NCBI RefSeq assembly: GCF_022458985.1
Contig: NC_061781.1
Location: 21,105,001 to 21,169,000, forward strand
Length of the DNA stretch: 64,000 nucleotides
Direction of reading: 5' to 3'
Source of the DNA: Mugil cephalus
Lineage: Eukaryota; Chordata; Actinopteri; Mugiliformes; Mugilidae
Shown piece by piece: positions 45,501 through 57,339 of the stretch (positions are counted from its first letter, which is position 1; each line of letters opens with the position of its first letter). A program made the position numbers and the translations under genes. The notes under the pieces are model-generated. The model was not told the DNA's origin. It worked only from the letters and a program-made list of their open reading frames with translations, and made no database searches.

Positions 45501-48211
45501 ATGGAGGAAAATTATGCCAATGTTGAACCAAAACCTTCAACAAATCACACAGGTAAGCATGAATTTATAGAGACGTATGTTATGCTTTTCCATTATCGCT
45601 GTTGTAGACGTTATTGGTTTCATTGGTGTTTTCTCTGTTCAGGTCCAACAAGCTCTGAGGAGAGTTCATATTTAGGTGTTACTATCTTTCTGGGACTGCT
45701 CAGTATTTTCCTGTTGCTTGGACTCGTCACTCTTGTTGTCTTTTGTGAGTCTGTTTTTTTTCTGAGTTAATAATTCTGAGTTAATAATTCATTAACCCTT
45801 TTCTGTAGAGACATACACAGGCATCGCGTGGTGACACAACTTTTACTGAACTAGTTCAACGAACCAAATGCTTCCAAACTCTCAGTCTTTTCAGTTAAAA
45901 GGTGGATGAATGGTTATTTCCTAACTCTGCTCTGAAAAGGGAAAATGTTTTACCAGAGTATTTAATTGACATTCTGTCTTTTCATCAGTTGTCTTCTGTA
46001 ATAATGTTTTGTCTTTTGTTCACATCTCACGTCTTTGGAACATTCAAAATAATGCTGTTTTCAGGTCATTATTTCACTTTGAAAAAAATCACTGTACATT
46101 AATAGAACAATGGAATGATGGAACAATGGCTTCAGTTTTTATGTTTCTACTGTTCATCTGAAGTTGATGCTCAGTTGGTCGGCTTTGGGAATAGTCTTGC
46201 CTTCATTAATGAACACGTTTCATTATTTTCAGAAAATAAAAACCTAAATATATGTATATATCTAAGCCATCTCTTTATTCATTACAGATGGTCACTCAGC
46301 TGCAGAGCTCTCTGACATCAAAGGCAACATGACTGTGTTTCTCCAGACCAGCAAAGACAAACTCTCCTCCATGACTGAGGAGAGAGACCTGCTGAAAGCC
46401 AACCTGATTAAAATGACTGAGGAGAGAGACCTTCTGAACGCCAACCTGACTGAAATGACTGAGGAGAGAGACCTGCTGAACATCAGCCTGACTAAAATAA
46501 CTAAAGAGATGGAAAGACTTCAGAATTTGCCTAAACAGAGTGAGTCTTTGGATGTCTTATGATTTACGAACTGTTCATCAGTCTAACTGTTTTACTCATA
46601 AATGGAAGAAGTGGCATCTGGCATGACAGGTTTCTAAATCACTTGATAACTTGATTGATTATGTTACACTTAAGTGGGCAAATTGTTGGCATTAGTTTCA
46701 AATCAATGTAAACGTGCAACTTTATGTTTTGTTTTGTGGTTGTCAGTTCTTCCAAGGAAAACATGTCCTGAAGGATGGAAAATGTTCAGTTGTACCTGTC
46801 ATTTCCTCTCTGAAGCGTCTGGTTCCTGGGATGAAGGCAGACAGGACTGTAGAAACAGAGGAGCAGATCTGGTGGTGATAGACAGCCCTGAAGAACAGGT
46901 CCTGAATAACTAGAAGCCTGTCTGACTACAGACATGTTCATGATAGTTTACAGTATTAAACACTTGTTCCCTCTGGATATAGTTACTTTATATTTATGAT
47001 ATAATTAGGTTACGGTTCTAGTTGTTAATTTAGAATTATTTTGAATGGCAATCAAAACTAAAACATGTTTTTCTACCTGCTGAACAGACGTCAATCTCTG
47101 GCTTCATCAAGAAAGACACTTGGATTGGTTTGAATGACACAGAAAAGGAAGGGACCTGGAAATGGATTGATGGGACTCCAATGACTCTGAAGTAAGTCTT
47201 CATTTCAGTTGAGAATTGTAATCAAAATGTACATTTGTACATTTGTCTCAATGGCAAATATAACCATGCAGAAATAATATGGTTGCTGGACGTATACATC
47301 AGTGAACAAGTTAAAAAAAATCAACCAGAGCAACATTTTTAAAATGTTCAGTCACATGGGGGCAGAAGAACTTTCTGTGTTTGACCCATAGATTTTATAA
47401 AGATGGAGGTGGAACTGCTCCTCAAAAGTCAAGCTAAAGCAAGTAGAGCTCCCCCTGGTGACTGGCTGCAGTAAAGGTCATAAGCTCCACCTCCTACATG
47501 TTAGTGGATGAGAATTGGAAATTAAACTAAAATACACGCCAAATAAATTTCTGTCTAGGATAGTTTTTGTAATTTTAGGTAGTTAATATAATGTTGATGC
47601 ATGTTCAAGTGTAATTTTTTTTGTATCTTTTCATCTTAGTTGTTTGACGCCATAGAAACAGGATGTTACATAATATCAACCACCAGTTGCCATGTCAACT
47701 GCTCTGTAAAGTGGTCCTGTGGGACCGTGAGAATTGTAAAAACGACTTGTATAATCCAACATTACCTTGTAACTGGTGGAGGTGGACCAGAGACTAGTAT
47801 TAATTAAACAAAACGTGAGTGAATTTGGAGGGAGTGTTGCTGGATCATCAATACAACAGCTCTGTTTGGCTCCACTTTCGGATCGTACTGATCAGACTCT
47901 GGCTCCAAAGTTGCAAGATGTTGCTGCCCATATCCCCAGGAAAATAGCATCAGTGTGGCCAATGAGAAGAAGTGGGAACATGCCATCCTTATTTATAAAG
48001 TCTATGGTTTGACCACTGAATGATAAATAGTGATGATTCTTGTGTTCCCTGACCTTCCAGCTACTGGGGCCCAAATCAACCTGATAATGGAGGTGCAAGT
48101 GGCAGGTGGGGGGAAGAAGACTGTGCACACATCTCAGCCGGCGGCAACTTTCCTTGGAATGATGCTTCATGTTCAAAATCTCTGCCATGGATGTGTGAAA
48201 AAATACCATAA
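45501..48211 (+). CDS. C-type lectin receptor, gene 7
   Basis: Six exons: 45501-45552, 45643-45744, 46288-46539, 46747-46898, 47088-47191, 48061-48211. They total 813 nt, 270 aa. The tail is MEENYANVEPKPSTNHT (YxN kept). The membrane segment is GVTIFLGLLSIFLLLGLVTL. The stalk has three units ([42 protein letters not shown]) and a YGHSAAELSDIK start like gene 1. Exon 4 uses an acceptor upstream of the usual place (GTCAG before TTCTTCC), adding three residues before RKTCPEGW. The lectin domain has MFSCTCHF, WIGLND, QPDNGG, WGEEDC and WNDASC and ends CEKIP-stop. The donor of exon 4 (GTCCTG) is weak. An AATAAA lies at 48392-48397. With canonical QPD, Glu and WND residues it is the most convincing intact galactose-type receptor on the plus strand. 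Confidence 0.9.
47386..48010. mobile_element. Non-autonomous DNA element in intron 5 of gene 7
   Basis: The left end 'cccatagattttataaagat' and the right end 'ttatttataaagtctatggt' are imperfect inverted repeats. The inside holds 'ctccacctcctacatg' type sequence common in fish dispersed repeats. It fills most of the 870-bp intron. Confidence 0.6.
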
Positions 48212-48391
48212 CATTGTTAAATTTGTAAATGTTTTACCAATTCAGCTATTGAATTATTCATATTTTTCAGCTTGGGTATTATTTAACTTGTGTGACTGCA
48301 AAATGCAACTTTTTGTACATAACAACAAATGATTATGAAGACATCTCTTAAAAAGACAAACTTTACATTTGTGAGATTGCAGCTTTCTGAA

Positions 48392-48397
48392 AATAAA
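48392..48397 (+). terminator. Poly(A) signal of gene 7
   Basis: AATAAA about 180 nt after the stop codon, within 'gaaaataaataataaaa'. Confidence 0.6.
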
Positions 48398-48439
48398 TAA
48401 TAAAAAATATATTCTCTATTTTCAAATAAATTATAGTGA

Positions 48440-49540
48440 TACTTTTGTTTGCTCTAAATTAAAGCATGTGTCTGTTAACAAGGGAAATAGATTGGGGGTG
48501 GTACCCAAGGAGCCCTAGGTCTCTGACAAGGAATAAATTGGGCAGACATGGAAAAGTTCATAAACAGAGGAAATACCAGTGTTATAGACACAAAGAAACG
48601 GGTGTGACCAACGGCGATAAGGTACATGCAAAGGTTAGAGAATGGCCACTGTGCTTTAATTGTGTTTCTAAAAATTGTAAGATCTTAGCTTTTCGGTTTT
48701 TTTTTCTTTTTTTTTTTCGGTAATAATAAATAAATTGCCCTAAATTAATTGTCCACAGTTTTCATTTGGTGAACGCAGATCCCTCTGTAGACACTTTTTG
48801 TAGTGTAGTTGTGTGTGAATAGTTTGTTGTGCCTGATGCTGCGTCTCTGTCATGTGTACAGTGTACACTTCAGTTTGAGTAGTGGGACATGAGGTTTAGG
48901 CTTCTTATTGGCTAATTTGAAGCAAGGGGCAGGGATTGCACAGGACTCATTAATTTGGCTAACGTCATTGACTGTATATACTAGTGGCTAACCGGAGGTA
49001 ATTCACGTTTCATTCATTAATAGCGTGATGAATTGAGTTGACTACCCAAATAGTGTGCGATTTAGGAGTTTACCGTCTGAGCAAAAGTTGGAGATGAATG
49101 GTTTGGGACCACATTGGCCAGAGGATGTAACCATTTCTCAAGAGGGAAAAGACAAAACTAGGTCATTCAACCAGGAGTATTTTAAGCAGACAACTTGGTT
49201 AAGCAGACATGACTAATTTACTTTTTATCTAAATGGAATTGATAATCTAATTAACATATTGATTGATTTATGGCGGAACTTGTGTAATGCGTAACTGGCG
49301 ATACGTGTGTGTGTGTGTGTGCTTCACGGAGCTATTTAATCATTTGTCATTTGGCTACGGTATATTATATGTTTTGACTTTGTATATTGATTGCTGTGTA
49401 TTGGGTGTGCCTTTCACACCATGAGTTAACTGTATTTTTTATTTTTATCATTGTCGCCTTATTATTTCAATCTTGAATGTGCGATATAGTGAGATCTTGA
49501 ACACTTCTGTTTGGTGGTGCTATTGATATGAGGACATGTC
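48440..49540. other. Intergenic, nothing recognised
   Basis: AT-rich, with a short GT run near 49303-49321 and no supported gene. Confidence 0.5.
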
Positions 49541-49544
49541 ATCA

Positions 49545-49700
49545 CTGGCACAGTGGTATGGTGGTTAGATAGAGCCAATGCCTTCCAGCAAGAAGGTCCA
49601 GGTTTGAGTCCAGTTCAGGCCTTTCCGGTTTCTGGCCCTTCTGTTTTTGTTGTGCGGGCATTGATTATGGTATTTCTGGACTGTATCATAAGGTTTTTCC
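49545..49700 (+). repeat. tRNA-like SINE or related repeat
   Basis: 'cacagtggtatggtggttag' followed by 'gcaagaaggtccaggtttga' and 'gtccagttcaggcctttcc'. A-box-like (TGGTTAGATAG) and B-box-like (GGTTTGAGTCC) words are spaced as in tRNA-derived repeats. Confidence 0.55.
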
Positions 49701-50149
49701 TGCATGGCCACACCAGACTTTTCTAAACAAAGTCGCCACTGCATTACAATAAAATACTTTAACAGCTCTTTTTTTTATATTCTATTCCGATTCAAGGGGC
49801 TCTGAGAAAAATCTTTATTTGGGCTGTTTTCATCGCCACTTGTCCCTATTGCTGGTTTTTGACTTTGACTTGTTTTTGTTTAATAACCTCTGAGAAATAT
49901 TTTTGAATTGAGACAGAAAAACTGTCAACAAAAAACAACAACAAAAAAGGTGCAGGTCAACAGATAATCAAATGGTTTACTTCACCTCTCACAATCTGAT
50001 TGAAAATTCCTTGCAGTTGGGCCAATCGATTCTGACTGAAATAGTAACATAAGGCATTTTATTATGCTTTTTTAATGTTTTTTATTCTGACTGGGTTGTT
50101 ATTGTGATTATCACTGAAATAACAGTGAAACAATACTGTTTATAACTAA

Positions 50150-51061
50150 ATAGTGTTTATGTGAACGCAACAATAGGTACTGGACTTCCTGTCAAACAGG
50201 CCGCAGATTGTAAGGATCAACAACATCTCCTCCTCTTCCATCACCCTCAGCATTGGCTCCCCCAAGGGCTGTGTGCTGAGTCCTTTTCTGCTCAGCTGCT
50301 TTGCAGACAACACAGCAGTGGTCGGATGCATCAGCAACAGCGATGAGTCCTGCTACTTACAAGAGGTAGAACGCCTGGAAGATTGGTGCAGAGAAAACAA
50401 CCTCTGCATCAGCGTGAAGAAGACGAAGGAGATGATTGCGGACTTCCGACAGGGCAGTCACCTCCCCCTCCGCCTGCATATCGGAGGGTCTGTGGTGAAA
50501 GTGGTCTCCAGCTACAAGTACTTAGGCGTCCGAGTACTTGCTCAGTGATGACTTGAGCCTGAGAAACATTACTTCTAGGTTATACCTCCAGGAAGAGGGC
50601 AACCTGCATCAGGAAGGACCCCACCCAGCACACATTCTCTTTGTCCCCCTCCCCTTTGGCAAGAGGCTGCGGAGTATAAAGAACAGGACCACCAGACTGA
50701 GGAACAGCTTCTTCTCCAACTCAAGCGTTGTTGCACATTTAACATTTTGCATGTTTAAAGTTTTGAAGTATACAACTGAATAATCTGAATAATCCATGTG
50801 CACTACTACCATCATATAGCTTTTTCTTATTTTTATTCCTATGTATATATATTTTTTTATATCTTATCTTATTTTATTTATCTTGTAAGACACAGCTACT
50901 TGTATTATATACTGTTTACTGTGTCTATATTATAGTTACTCAGTATCCATATATTATAGTTACTATGGGTAACAACCAGGGACCTGAGTGCATAATTTGG
51001 TTCCAGATCATGCTTCTGTATGGTTGTGAATGACAAATAAAAATCCTTGAATCCTTGAATA
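50150..51061 (+). mobile_element. L2/Rex-like LINE 3' fragment
   Basis: The plus strand encodes an RT end: GSPKGCVLSPFLLSCFADN (the catalytic FADD-type motif appears as FADN), then EDWCRENNLCISVKKTKEM and SSYKYLGV, then frameshifts. The 3' end terminates in tandem 'atccttga' units, as in L2-type LINEs. It is truncated at the 5' side. Confidence 0.8.
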
Positions 51062-51290
51062 GTCTGACTGAGAGCTTTATCGTTATGAAGTTAATGTGCA
51101 CAAGACAGAACATAGATTAATAAGTGAGTTCACACGGTCAGCTTTGCCCAGATCATTTCTGTCACTTATGTTGCAGAGAAAAAAAAAATGACCCAAAACT
51201 AAACAGAATGAGTGAAACGACCTGACATGAAAAACTTCTATCCTATGGATTTGTGAGAAAATAGGCCAACACCATTGTATGTTATAACAA
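51062..51290 (+). pseudogene. Orphan lectin exon 6 relic, inverted
   Basis: Plus-strand 'gaaacgacctgacatg' and 'tatggatttgtgagaaaata' match the end of the gene 6 terminal exon. The preceding 150 bp is the reverse complement of the flank at 26440-26600. The QPD part is missing. Confidence 0.6.
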
Positions 51291-51359
51291 CGAACTTGGC
51301 AAAGCTTTTCCAGTCTGAGCAGTAGTTCCGTTCGGTTCCTTTGTTGTCTTCTGCTTTTC

Positions 51360-52505
51360 CGTGTCTGGGTCATGGGGTAGCAGCTTCAGCAGGGAGGTCC
51401 AGACCACCCTCTCCCCAGCCACTTCCTCTGGAGGAAACCCCAGGCGCTCCCAGGCCGGATGGAAGATAATCCCTCCATCATGTCCTGGGCCGACCCTGAG
51501 GCCTCCTTCCTGTGGGACATGCTCAAAACACCTCTAACTGGAGGCGTCCGGGAGGCATCCTTACCAAATACCCGTACCACCTCAACTGACATGGAGGAGC
51601 AGTGTTTTTGAGCTCCTTCCTCGTGTCCGAGCTCCTAACCCTATCAGTAAGGCTGAGCCCAGCCACCCTGAGAACGAAACTCAATTCGGCCGCTTATATC
51701 CACGATCTTGTTTTTTCTGTCACTACCCAAACTTCATGGCCATAGGTGAGGGTTGGAACTTAGATCAACTGGTAAATTGAGAGCTTTGACTTTCAGCTTA
51801 GCTCTCTCTTCACCATGACAGACCAGTTAAGTGCCGCATCGCGGCAGATGCTGCCCTGATCCATCCGTCGATCTCCCACTCCATCCTACCCTCACTCATG
51901 AACAAGCTACCGAGAAATTTTAGCTCCTACACAGGAGGCAGGAGTAGGCAATCCACCGTTTTCTGACTGAGGACCCAGACCTAAGACTTGCTGATCTTCA
52001 TCCCAGCCACTTTGCACTCGGTTGCAAACCACTCCAGAAAGACCTGGAGTTTGATGAAGCTAGGACGACCACATCGTCTGCCAACAGCAGAGACCAGATC
52101 CTCCAATCACCAAACTCGACACCTTCCACCACTAGGCTGCACCTTTTTCTGCAGAAATTCCCCGAAATGTGTTGCACTTGTAGGGTTCTTTGCTTACGTT
52201 CTACTGTCGGTCATTATTTTGCTGTAGGATGAAGCCCTGACCAACTATACACTATACAACGATACTAAATTTTTGACTGGTAGTGTACAGGTGTGTGCAG
52301 GTCAGATGATGCAACTATGAAGTCAATCATGTTTGAACATGGTGTTAGTTATGGGCAGACTGTGACTTGCACAGAAGTCCAGTAACTGAACACCACTTGG
52401 GTTCAGATCAGGCAGGCCGCTCCTCCCAATCATGCCCCTCCAGGTCACGCTGTCATTGCCCACATGAGCGCTGAAGTCCCCCAGCAGGACAATGGAGTCT
52501 CCAAA
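51360..52505 (-). mobile_element. LINE fragments (same family as 19412-21690)
   Basis: 'gcagcttcagcagggaggtc' at the left and 'cagcaggacaatggagtct' at the right match the C-terminal and endonuclease parts of the family in reverse orientation. An unrelated piece (about 52110-52290) sits between. All frames are broken. Confidence 0.75.
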
Positions 52506-52669
52506 ACCATTGCAACCATTTCAATCACATACTGTATGTAATCTGTGTGATTTCAGAGTATTTGAGGGCAAACAATTATTATGTTGTGAGTGAAAGTGAT
52601 GGCATTAGCCTCTATGTTGATCAGTTATTACCATTGGAACCTGTGTTTTTTGTTGCAACGTGAAACGAT

Positions 52670-53010
52670 CTCATCATCTACCACTGCTTAACCTCACAAG
52701 TGTCGTGGGGGTTGCTGGAGCCTATCCCAGCTGTCATCAGGCGAGAGGAGGGGTACACGCTGGCCAGTCTATTGCAGGCTAACACATAGACAAACAGTAA
52801 TTCACACTCACGCCAATATCGGAGAAATCGGAGAAAACCCATGTTCGCTTACATCCTGTGTATCTCCTGGAGGCTAACCCTCCCCTGTCCTTAAAACCCA
52901 GTGACGCCCCTGCTCTCAGCTCTGTGCTTTCTTTGTGTGTGTTTTATTATGATTTGTCCTTTAATGCTGCCTTCTTGGCCAGGCTGCCTGATAAAATAAA
53001 GGTAAAATAA
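52670..53010. repeat. Dispersed fish repeats
   Basis: Contains 'gtcatcaggcgagaggagg' and 'cacgctggccagtctattgc', matching the repeat next to the ATCTC array near 8660. It is followed near 52970 by a reverse piece of the repeat at 16430. Confidence 0.6.
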
Positions 53011-53299
53011 AATAAAAATGCACTGATGTGTAGTAGTGGTCTCTGATGGGAAGAAATGCTCTCTTTCTGTGTATGTGTTCTCATCTGTGTTAAGCTTCAG
53101 AAGGCATGGGCTGTTTACACAAGGGACAGAAACATGCCTGCAGCTTCTTACTATTGTGCAACTGCTTTTTCTTTGTTTTACTAACCACCCTGGGGTTAAA
53201 TTAGTTTAGAATGAAAATGATCTGCAGTTATGTTCAGATATGCTTTCTCTGTGTGTTGGCCCAACTTACCCCATAAGGAAATCCAAATTACTCATATCC

Positions 53300-54540
53300 T
53301 GATAATGTTTGTCAGGATATGAATGCTTTGAAAGCACTGAGTGTGGCCTTATCATGCATGGCACCCTGTTTAGTCTGCTGTGGTTTTGTAAGGCTTTCTG
53401 GTCATTTAGTAATTACTATTCTTCAAGAGGAGATTTTAAAATATTCACAAAAAAGTCATCACCTCACTTTTCATCTCACGGCTGCAGTTTTTTTTTTGCA
53501 GACGTGAAACCTGTTGCTGTTTCTGTAGCTGCTCACATCACTTTGAAGTGATTTCATCTGAGTTCATCTTACGTTCATTATGTTATCAGCTGGAGGAACA
53601 ACACTTGCTTCCTCTTCATGAAATTTCTTTGCCATCTGGGAGAAACTAAAGGTTGATTCCTCAGTCAGATGAAGAAGTATAAAGCGCTACAACCTCCGAA
53701 TGAGGTTGTGCTGATTGAATGATGCAACAAATAGGACTCTCACTCAGAAGAAACAAGCACTGAAGAGTGCCTTTAAATTTCTGTATTTTTAGAAAATCTT
53801 TTTGTTACACAAAAGGCAAACTGTAAGGTTAATTGAAGAATAAGACGAGCCCGGCCATAATGTCCCAGTTGGGAGCAGTTCAGGATTTGAGCTGTTTTGG
53901 ATCCACCCTTACAGTTAAAGATCTTGAGGCAGATATCTTCTGATCTTTCTACAAGAAACACTTTTTCTGAGGACAATGATGAAAATGAAGCTGATGACAA
54001 GCTAAGCGTATTAGAAATGACTGCAAACATGATCCCTCTTGCAATTTCGGGAGCAAATACACTGAAGGTCAGAAGGTGACGTTATGTGACATTTGTTGGA
54101 CAAGTTGTAATTACTGTTTATTCCAAGTGTTGGCTAAATATTCAAAGGCGAAAGAAACTGGAAACGCAAGGCCAAACACAAAAGTTGAAACAGTCGTTCA
54201 GACATGAAGATTAAATGTTAAATGTGAAAAATGTAATGTAAATGCCCAAATTGTTTCTGTTGCATGCTTTGGACTTTTTTGAGCCTCTGTGCTCTTGTAA
54301 AGATTAGTTTTTTTCATCCAGTTAAACGTTTTTCATTTGTTCATGTGATTTCTCAGGCAATAAAGCATAAAGCTAGGAAGGATCTGATCACATGCAGACT
54401 AATTTCTGTAAAACATCTTCATGGACGAGCAACAAAAACATCTCATTGAATGCAAAGACTCACTCTATTTTGACAGACTCTGAATCCTTTCAAGCTCTTC
54501 AGTTATTTCAGTGAGGTTGGTGTTGTATGTACTGTATAAC
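53300..54540 (-). pseudogene. Partial copy of gene 6 (intron 3 and start of exon 3)
   Basis: 53380-54085 follows intron 3 of gene 6 (35800-36700), and 54395-54530 follows its exon 3 with the downstream intron edge. The exon remnant reads as the stalk end, but the Gln codon before the donor is TAG, so the frame is closed. The upstream half of the exon is lost where the sequence turns into unrelated DNA near 54530. No lectin-domain exons are present. Confidence 0.8.
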
Positions 54541-54544
54541 CAAA

Positions 54545-55560
54545 TATTATAGAACATAAGAAAAAAAACACAGGAAGTGCATGTTAAATGGAGAAGGGGT
54601 AGGATATGCGTAAAGCTTCTTTCTGCTCCTTTTTGAACATGTAAAAATTGTTCAAATGTTGTTTTCTTTGTTTGGTCGTTTGTATTAAATGATTAAAATA
54701 AAGCTTTCATTAATTCATTGAAAAACACTAAAGACCACGTGGAACCATGCTGTTCATAAACGTGTATTTAAATCTAGTCAATTTTACATCTATGGGTTTC
54801 AAATAGTTGTACAGGCCACTCTGGAGGAGAGCAACCTTTGATCACAACATATTCTCCTCCTGAACTCGAAGGCATAGGTCTTCAACAGGGGTTCTGGGAC
54901 CCCTAGGGTGTCCACAGAGGTACTGCAGGGGGGTCGCACATTTTTAAATATATTTTTTATATATATATTTTCTCCCACAACTTTAAATTTCTTTATATCC
55001 TAATATTTATTTCATAATATTCTGATTTTTCTGGCAGAAGGCCTGCCATTGCACACAATATGCTTCTATTGTATTTTTCCTCAAGCTCTTTAATTTTAGG
55101 TACCGCTCTTTGGCTTCCTAATTGCTGCTCGGGGACAAATAAAGATTTTTCTGATTCTGATTCTGTGACTCACTGACCCTCTGCAGAGGGTCATGCATGA
55201 ACAAGGAGGAAACAATATACAGGGGAACTAAGCTGAATGAAAATTATTTCTCCAGAGAATATGAAAATCTACTACATGCCACACACAAATATTATCCAAC
55301 CTTCAATCCAAACCAGTCCAACTTTAACTATAAAGCACTTTAAAAACACCCAACTTTTTTTCAAAAACTCTTTAGGCGAGAAACACATGGCTCCAATGAA
55401 TCAGTGAGTCTTAGCTCTTTTTATGTTTTGTACTTATTGTCATTTTTTGTGTACAGAGATTATACACAGAGTTTTTACTTTTTCTTTCTTTGATTGCAAA
55501 CGCACTTTATATACCACACCAGGTGAGGCCGTGAGGCAGCAGTTGTCATAATAATAATAA
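54545..55560. other. Intergenic with decayed repeats
   Basis: 'ggggttctgggacccctagg' and 'ctctgcagagggtcatgcat' recall dispersed repeats. No gene is supported. Confidence 0.4.
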
Positions 55561-55564
55561 TAAT

Positions 55565-55765
55565 TTTTTCTTCGACATCAACAGTTGTGACTTTGGGTCC
55601 TATGGGTTGAGGGGAGGGTTCTGATCTGGTCTAGGTGGAGGCTATATGTCCAAGTAACATCCACATTATTGTCAGATCCAAAGGTTCCTCAGCAAAACAT
55701 TTTATTGTCTCAAGATAAGTCAGCCTTATTTATTTGTCCCGTCAGTGGTTTTAATGTTGTGAAAT
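55565..55765. mobile_element. Partial Tc1-like repeat
   Basis: 'gggtcctatgggttgagggg' and 'aagtaacatccacatt' match the inside of the 17342-17753 family, ending near 'gtcagtggttttaatgttgt'. The left end is lost. Confidence 0.65.
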
Positions 55766-56060
55766 GTTTATGCCACTAGATGGAGCCATTGTAATGCTTT
55801 AAAAATTATTTGTGTTTCCCAGAGAGATTATCATTAGGTAAATATTGAGTCCAGTGAGTTGCGCAGGAAGCAATATTGAGGGCTCACTGTGTTAACATTG
55901 CTTACTGTGTTTATGCATATGACTTTTCTTTGATTGTTAAAATGCTGCTTGTGTTATATATGTGTGTGTGTGTGTGGTCTGTGTTTTTTTCTCCAATGCA
56001 CATTTTACTTTTGCATTTGATACATGTTTGCGTTTGTATTTCTAGTTTCATCTGTGTATG

Positions 56061-56063
<3 letters not shown>

Positions 56064-56091
<28 letters not shown>
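56064..56091. repeat. GT microsatellite
   Basis: About 14 GT units. The open frames crossing it on both strands are repeat-driven. Confidence 0.9.
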
Positions 56092-56792
56092 ACATACAGG
56101 TGTTCTCTGTGGCCCTTGTGGACCCTTAACATGATTAGGGGTCCAGCAGGAGTCTCGGAGCAGCAGCACAGAGGAGCTGATGGAGTCCTGAGCCGGGAGC
56201 TGGTTTCTATTGTCCCCAGTAATTGGATTTGGTCCGGGAGGAGAGATGGCTGCCACTGAGAGGCCGCGATCATTAGGTGTGAATGAAACATGTGGTGCCA
56301 GGGCTGAACACACACACACACTCACACACACCGGGGTATTGTCCTGTTGAATGGACGAATACATACACGCACGTGTCCATGCTAATCCACATAGATTTGA
56401 AATTGCTGTTTTCATGTAAAAAAAAAAAAAAAAAGAGAGAGAGAGAGAAAAGAAAAAACATAAAAAAGACATTCTGCACGTGCATCCACAGAGCATTTTG
56501 TAAAACATCTGCACCCTTAAATTATCATATCTTTTAGTTTTTATTAGCTTGATGATGATTCCCAGTTCAAATAAGCAGTCCAGAATCGAAAAGTTGACAA
56601 TTTATGTGACTCGGAAAGGTGCATGACGAACCTCACAGAGTGAATGAGTGAATAATATTCAACTTTGTGTTTCAGTTGTTGCCCCAACGAAGCCTCTTAC
56701 TCTAAATAGAAGTGATGCTGCAGCAGGACATCGGTCCATCAACTGGACATTTCGTAAAGCCTCTTAAATTCTGGCTCACAGCTGTGTTTAGA

Positions 56793-57330
56793 TTAACTGA
56801 TCAGGCATAACATTATGACCACCTCCCTAATATTGTGTAGGTCTCCCCTGTGCCTCCAAAACAGTTGTGACTCATCAGAGAATGGACCTGGATCTTCTGA
56901 GGATGTGGTGTCTGGTAACACAGTATTGTTAATGGTGGGGGGGGGGGCTTTGGGTCCTATGGGTTGAGGGGAGGGGTCCCTACTGATCTTCCCACAGATA
57001 CTTGATCAGTTTGGGATTTAGTGAATTTGGAGGCCAGGTCAACGCATTTGTGCTATTTTTCATGTTTTTTGAGTTGTTCCTAAAGCGTTTTTGCATTAGA
57101 TGTCTGCTGCCATCAAGGAGTGTCATTGCTATGGGCTGGGGGGTGTCTGGTCTGGTCTAGGTGGGTGCTACATGTCTAAGTAACATCCACATGAATGAAT
57201 GTCAGGTCCAAAAGTTCCTCAGCACAACTCTGACTAGTGTCAGTCAAATACTAGTGCCAATGGTTCTATCTATCTATGGTTAATGTTATTTACTGCTCCT
57301 GTGGTCATAATGTTTTGGCTGATTGGTGTA
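56793..57330. mobile_element. Internally deleted Tc1-like element
   Basis: Ends 'gcataacattatgaccacc' and 'gtggtcataatgttttggc'. This is the fullest copy of the family here, with a G-run near 56940 and no open frame. Confidence 0.8.
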
Positions 57331-57339
57331 TAAGAAGTG

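Noticed and set aside
49545-49640. Functional tRNA gene
   Set aside because: A- and B-box-like words are present, but no cloverleaf stems are obvious, and the flank resembles a dispersed repeat.
55876-56514. Open frames of 127-169 codons on both strands
   Set aside because: Driven by GT/CA repeats with no stops; no domain and no splice-supported exons.
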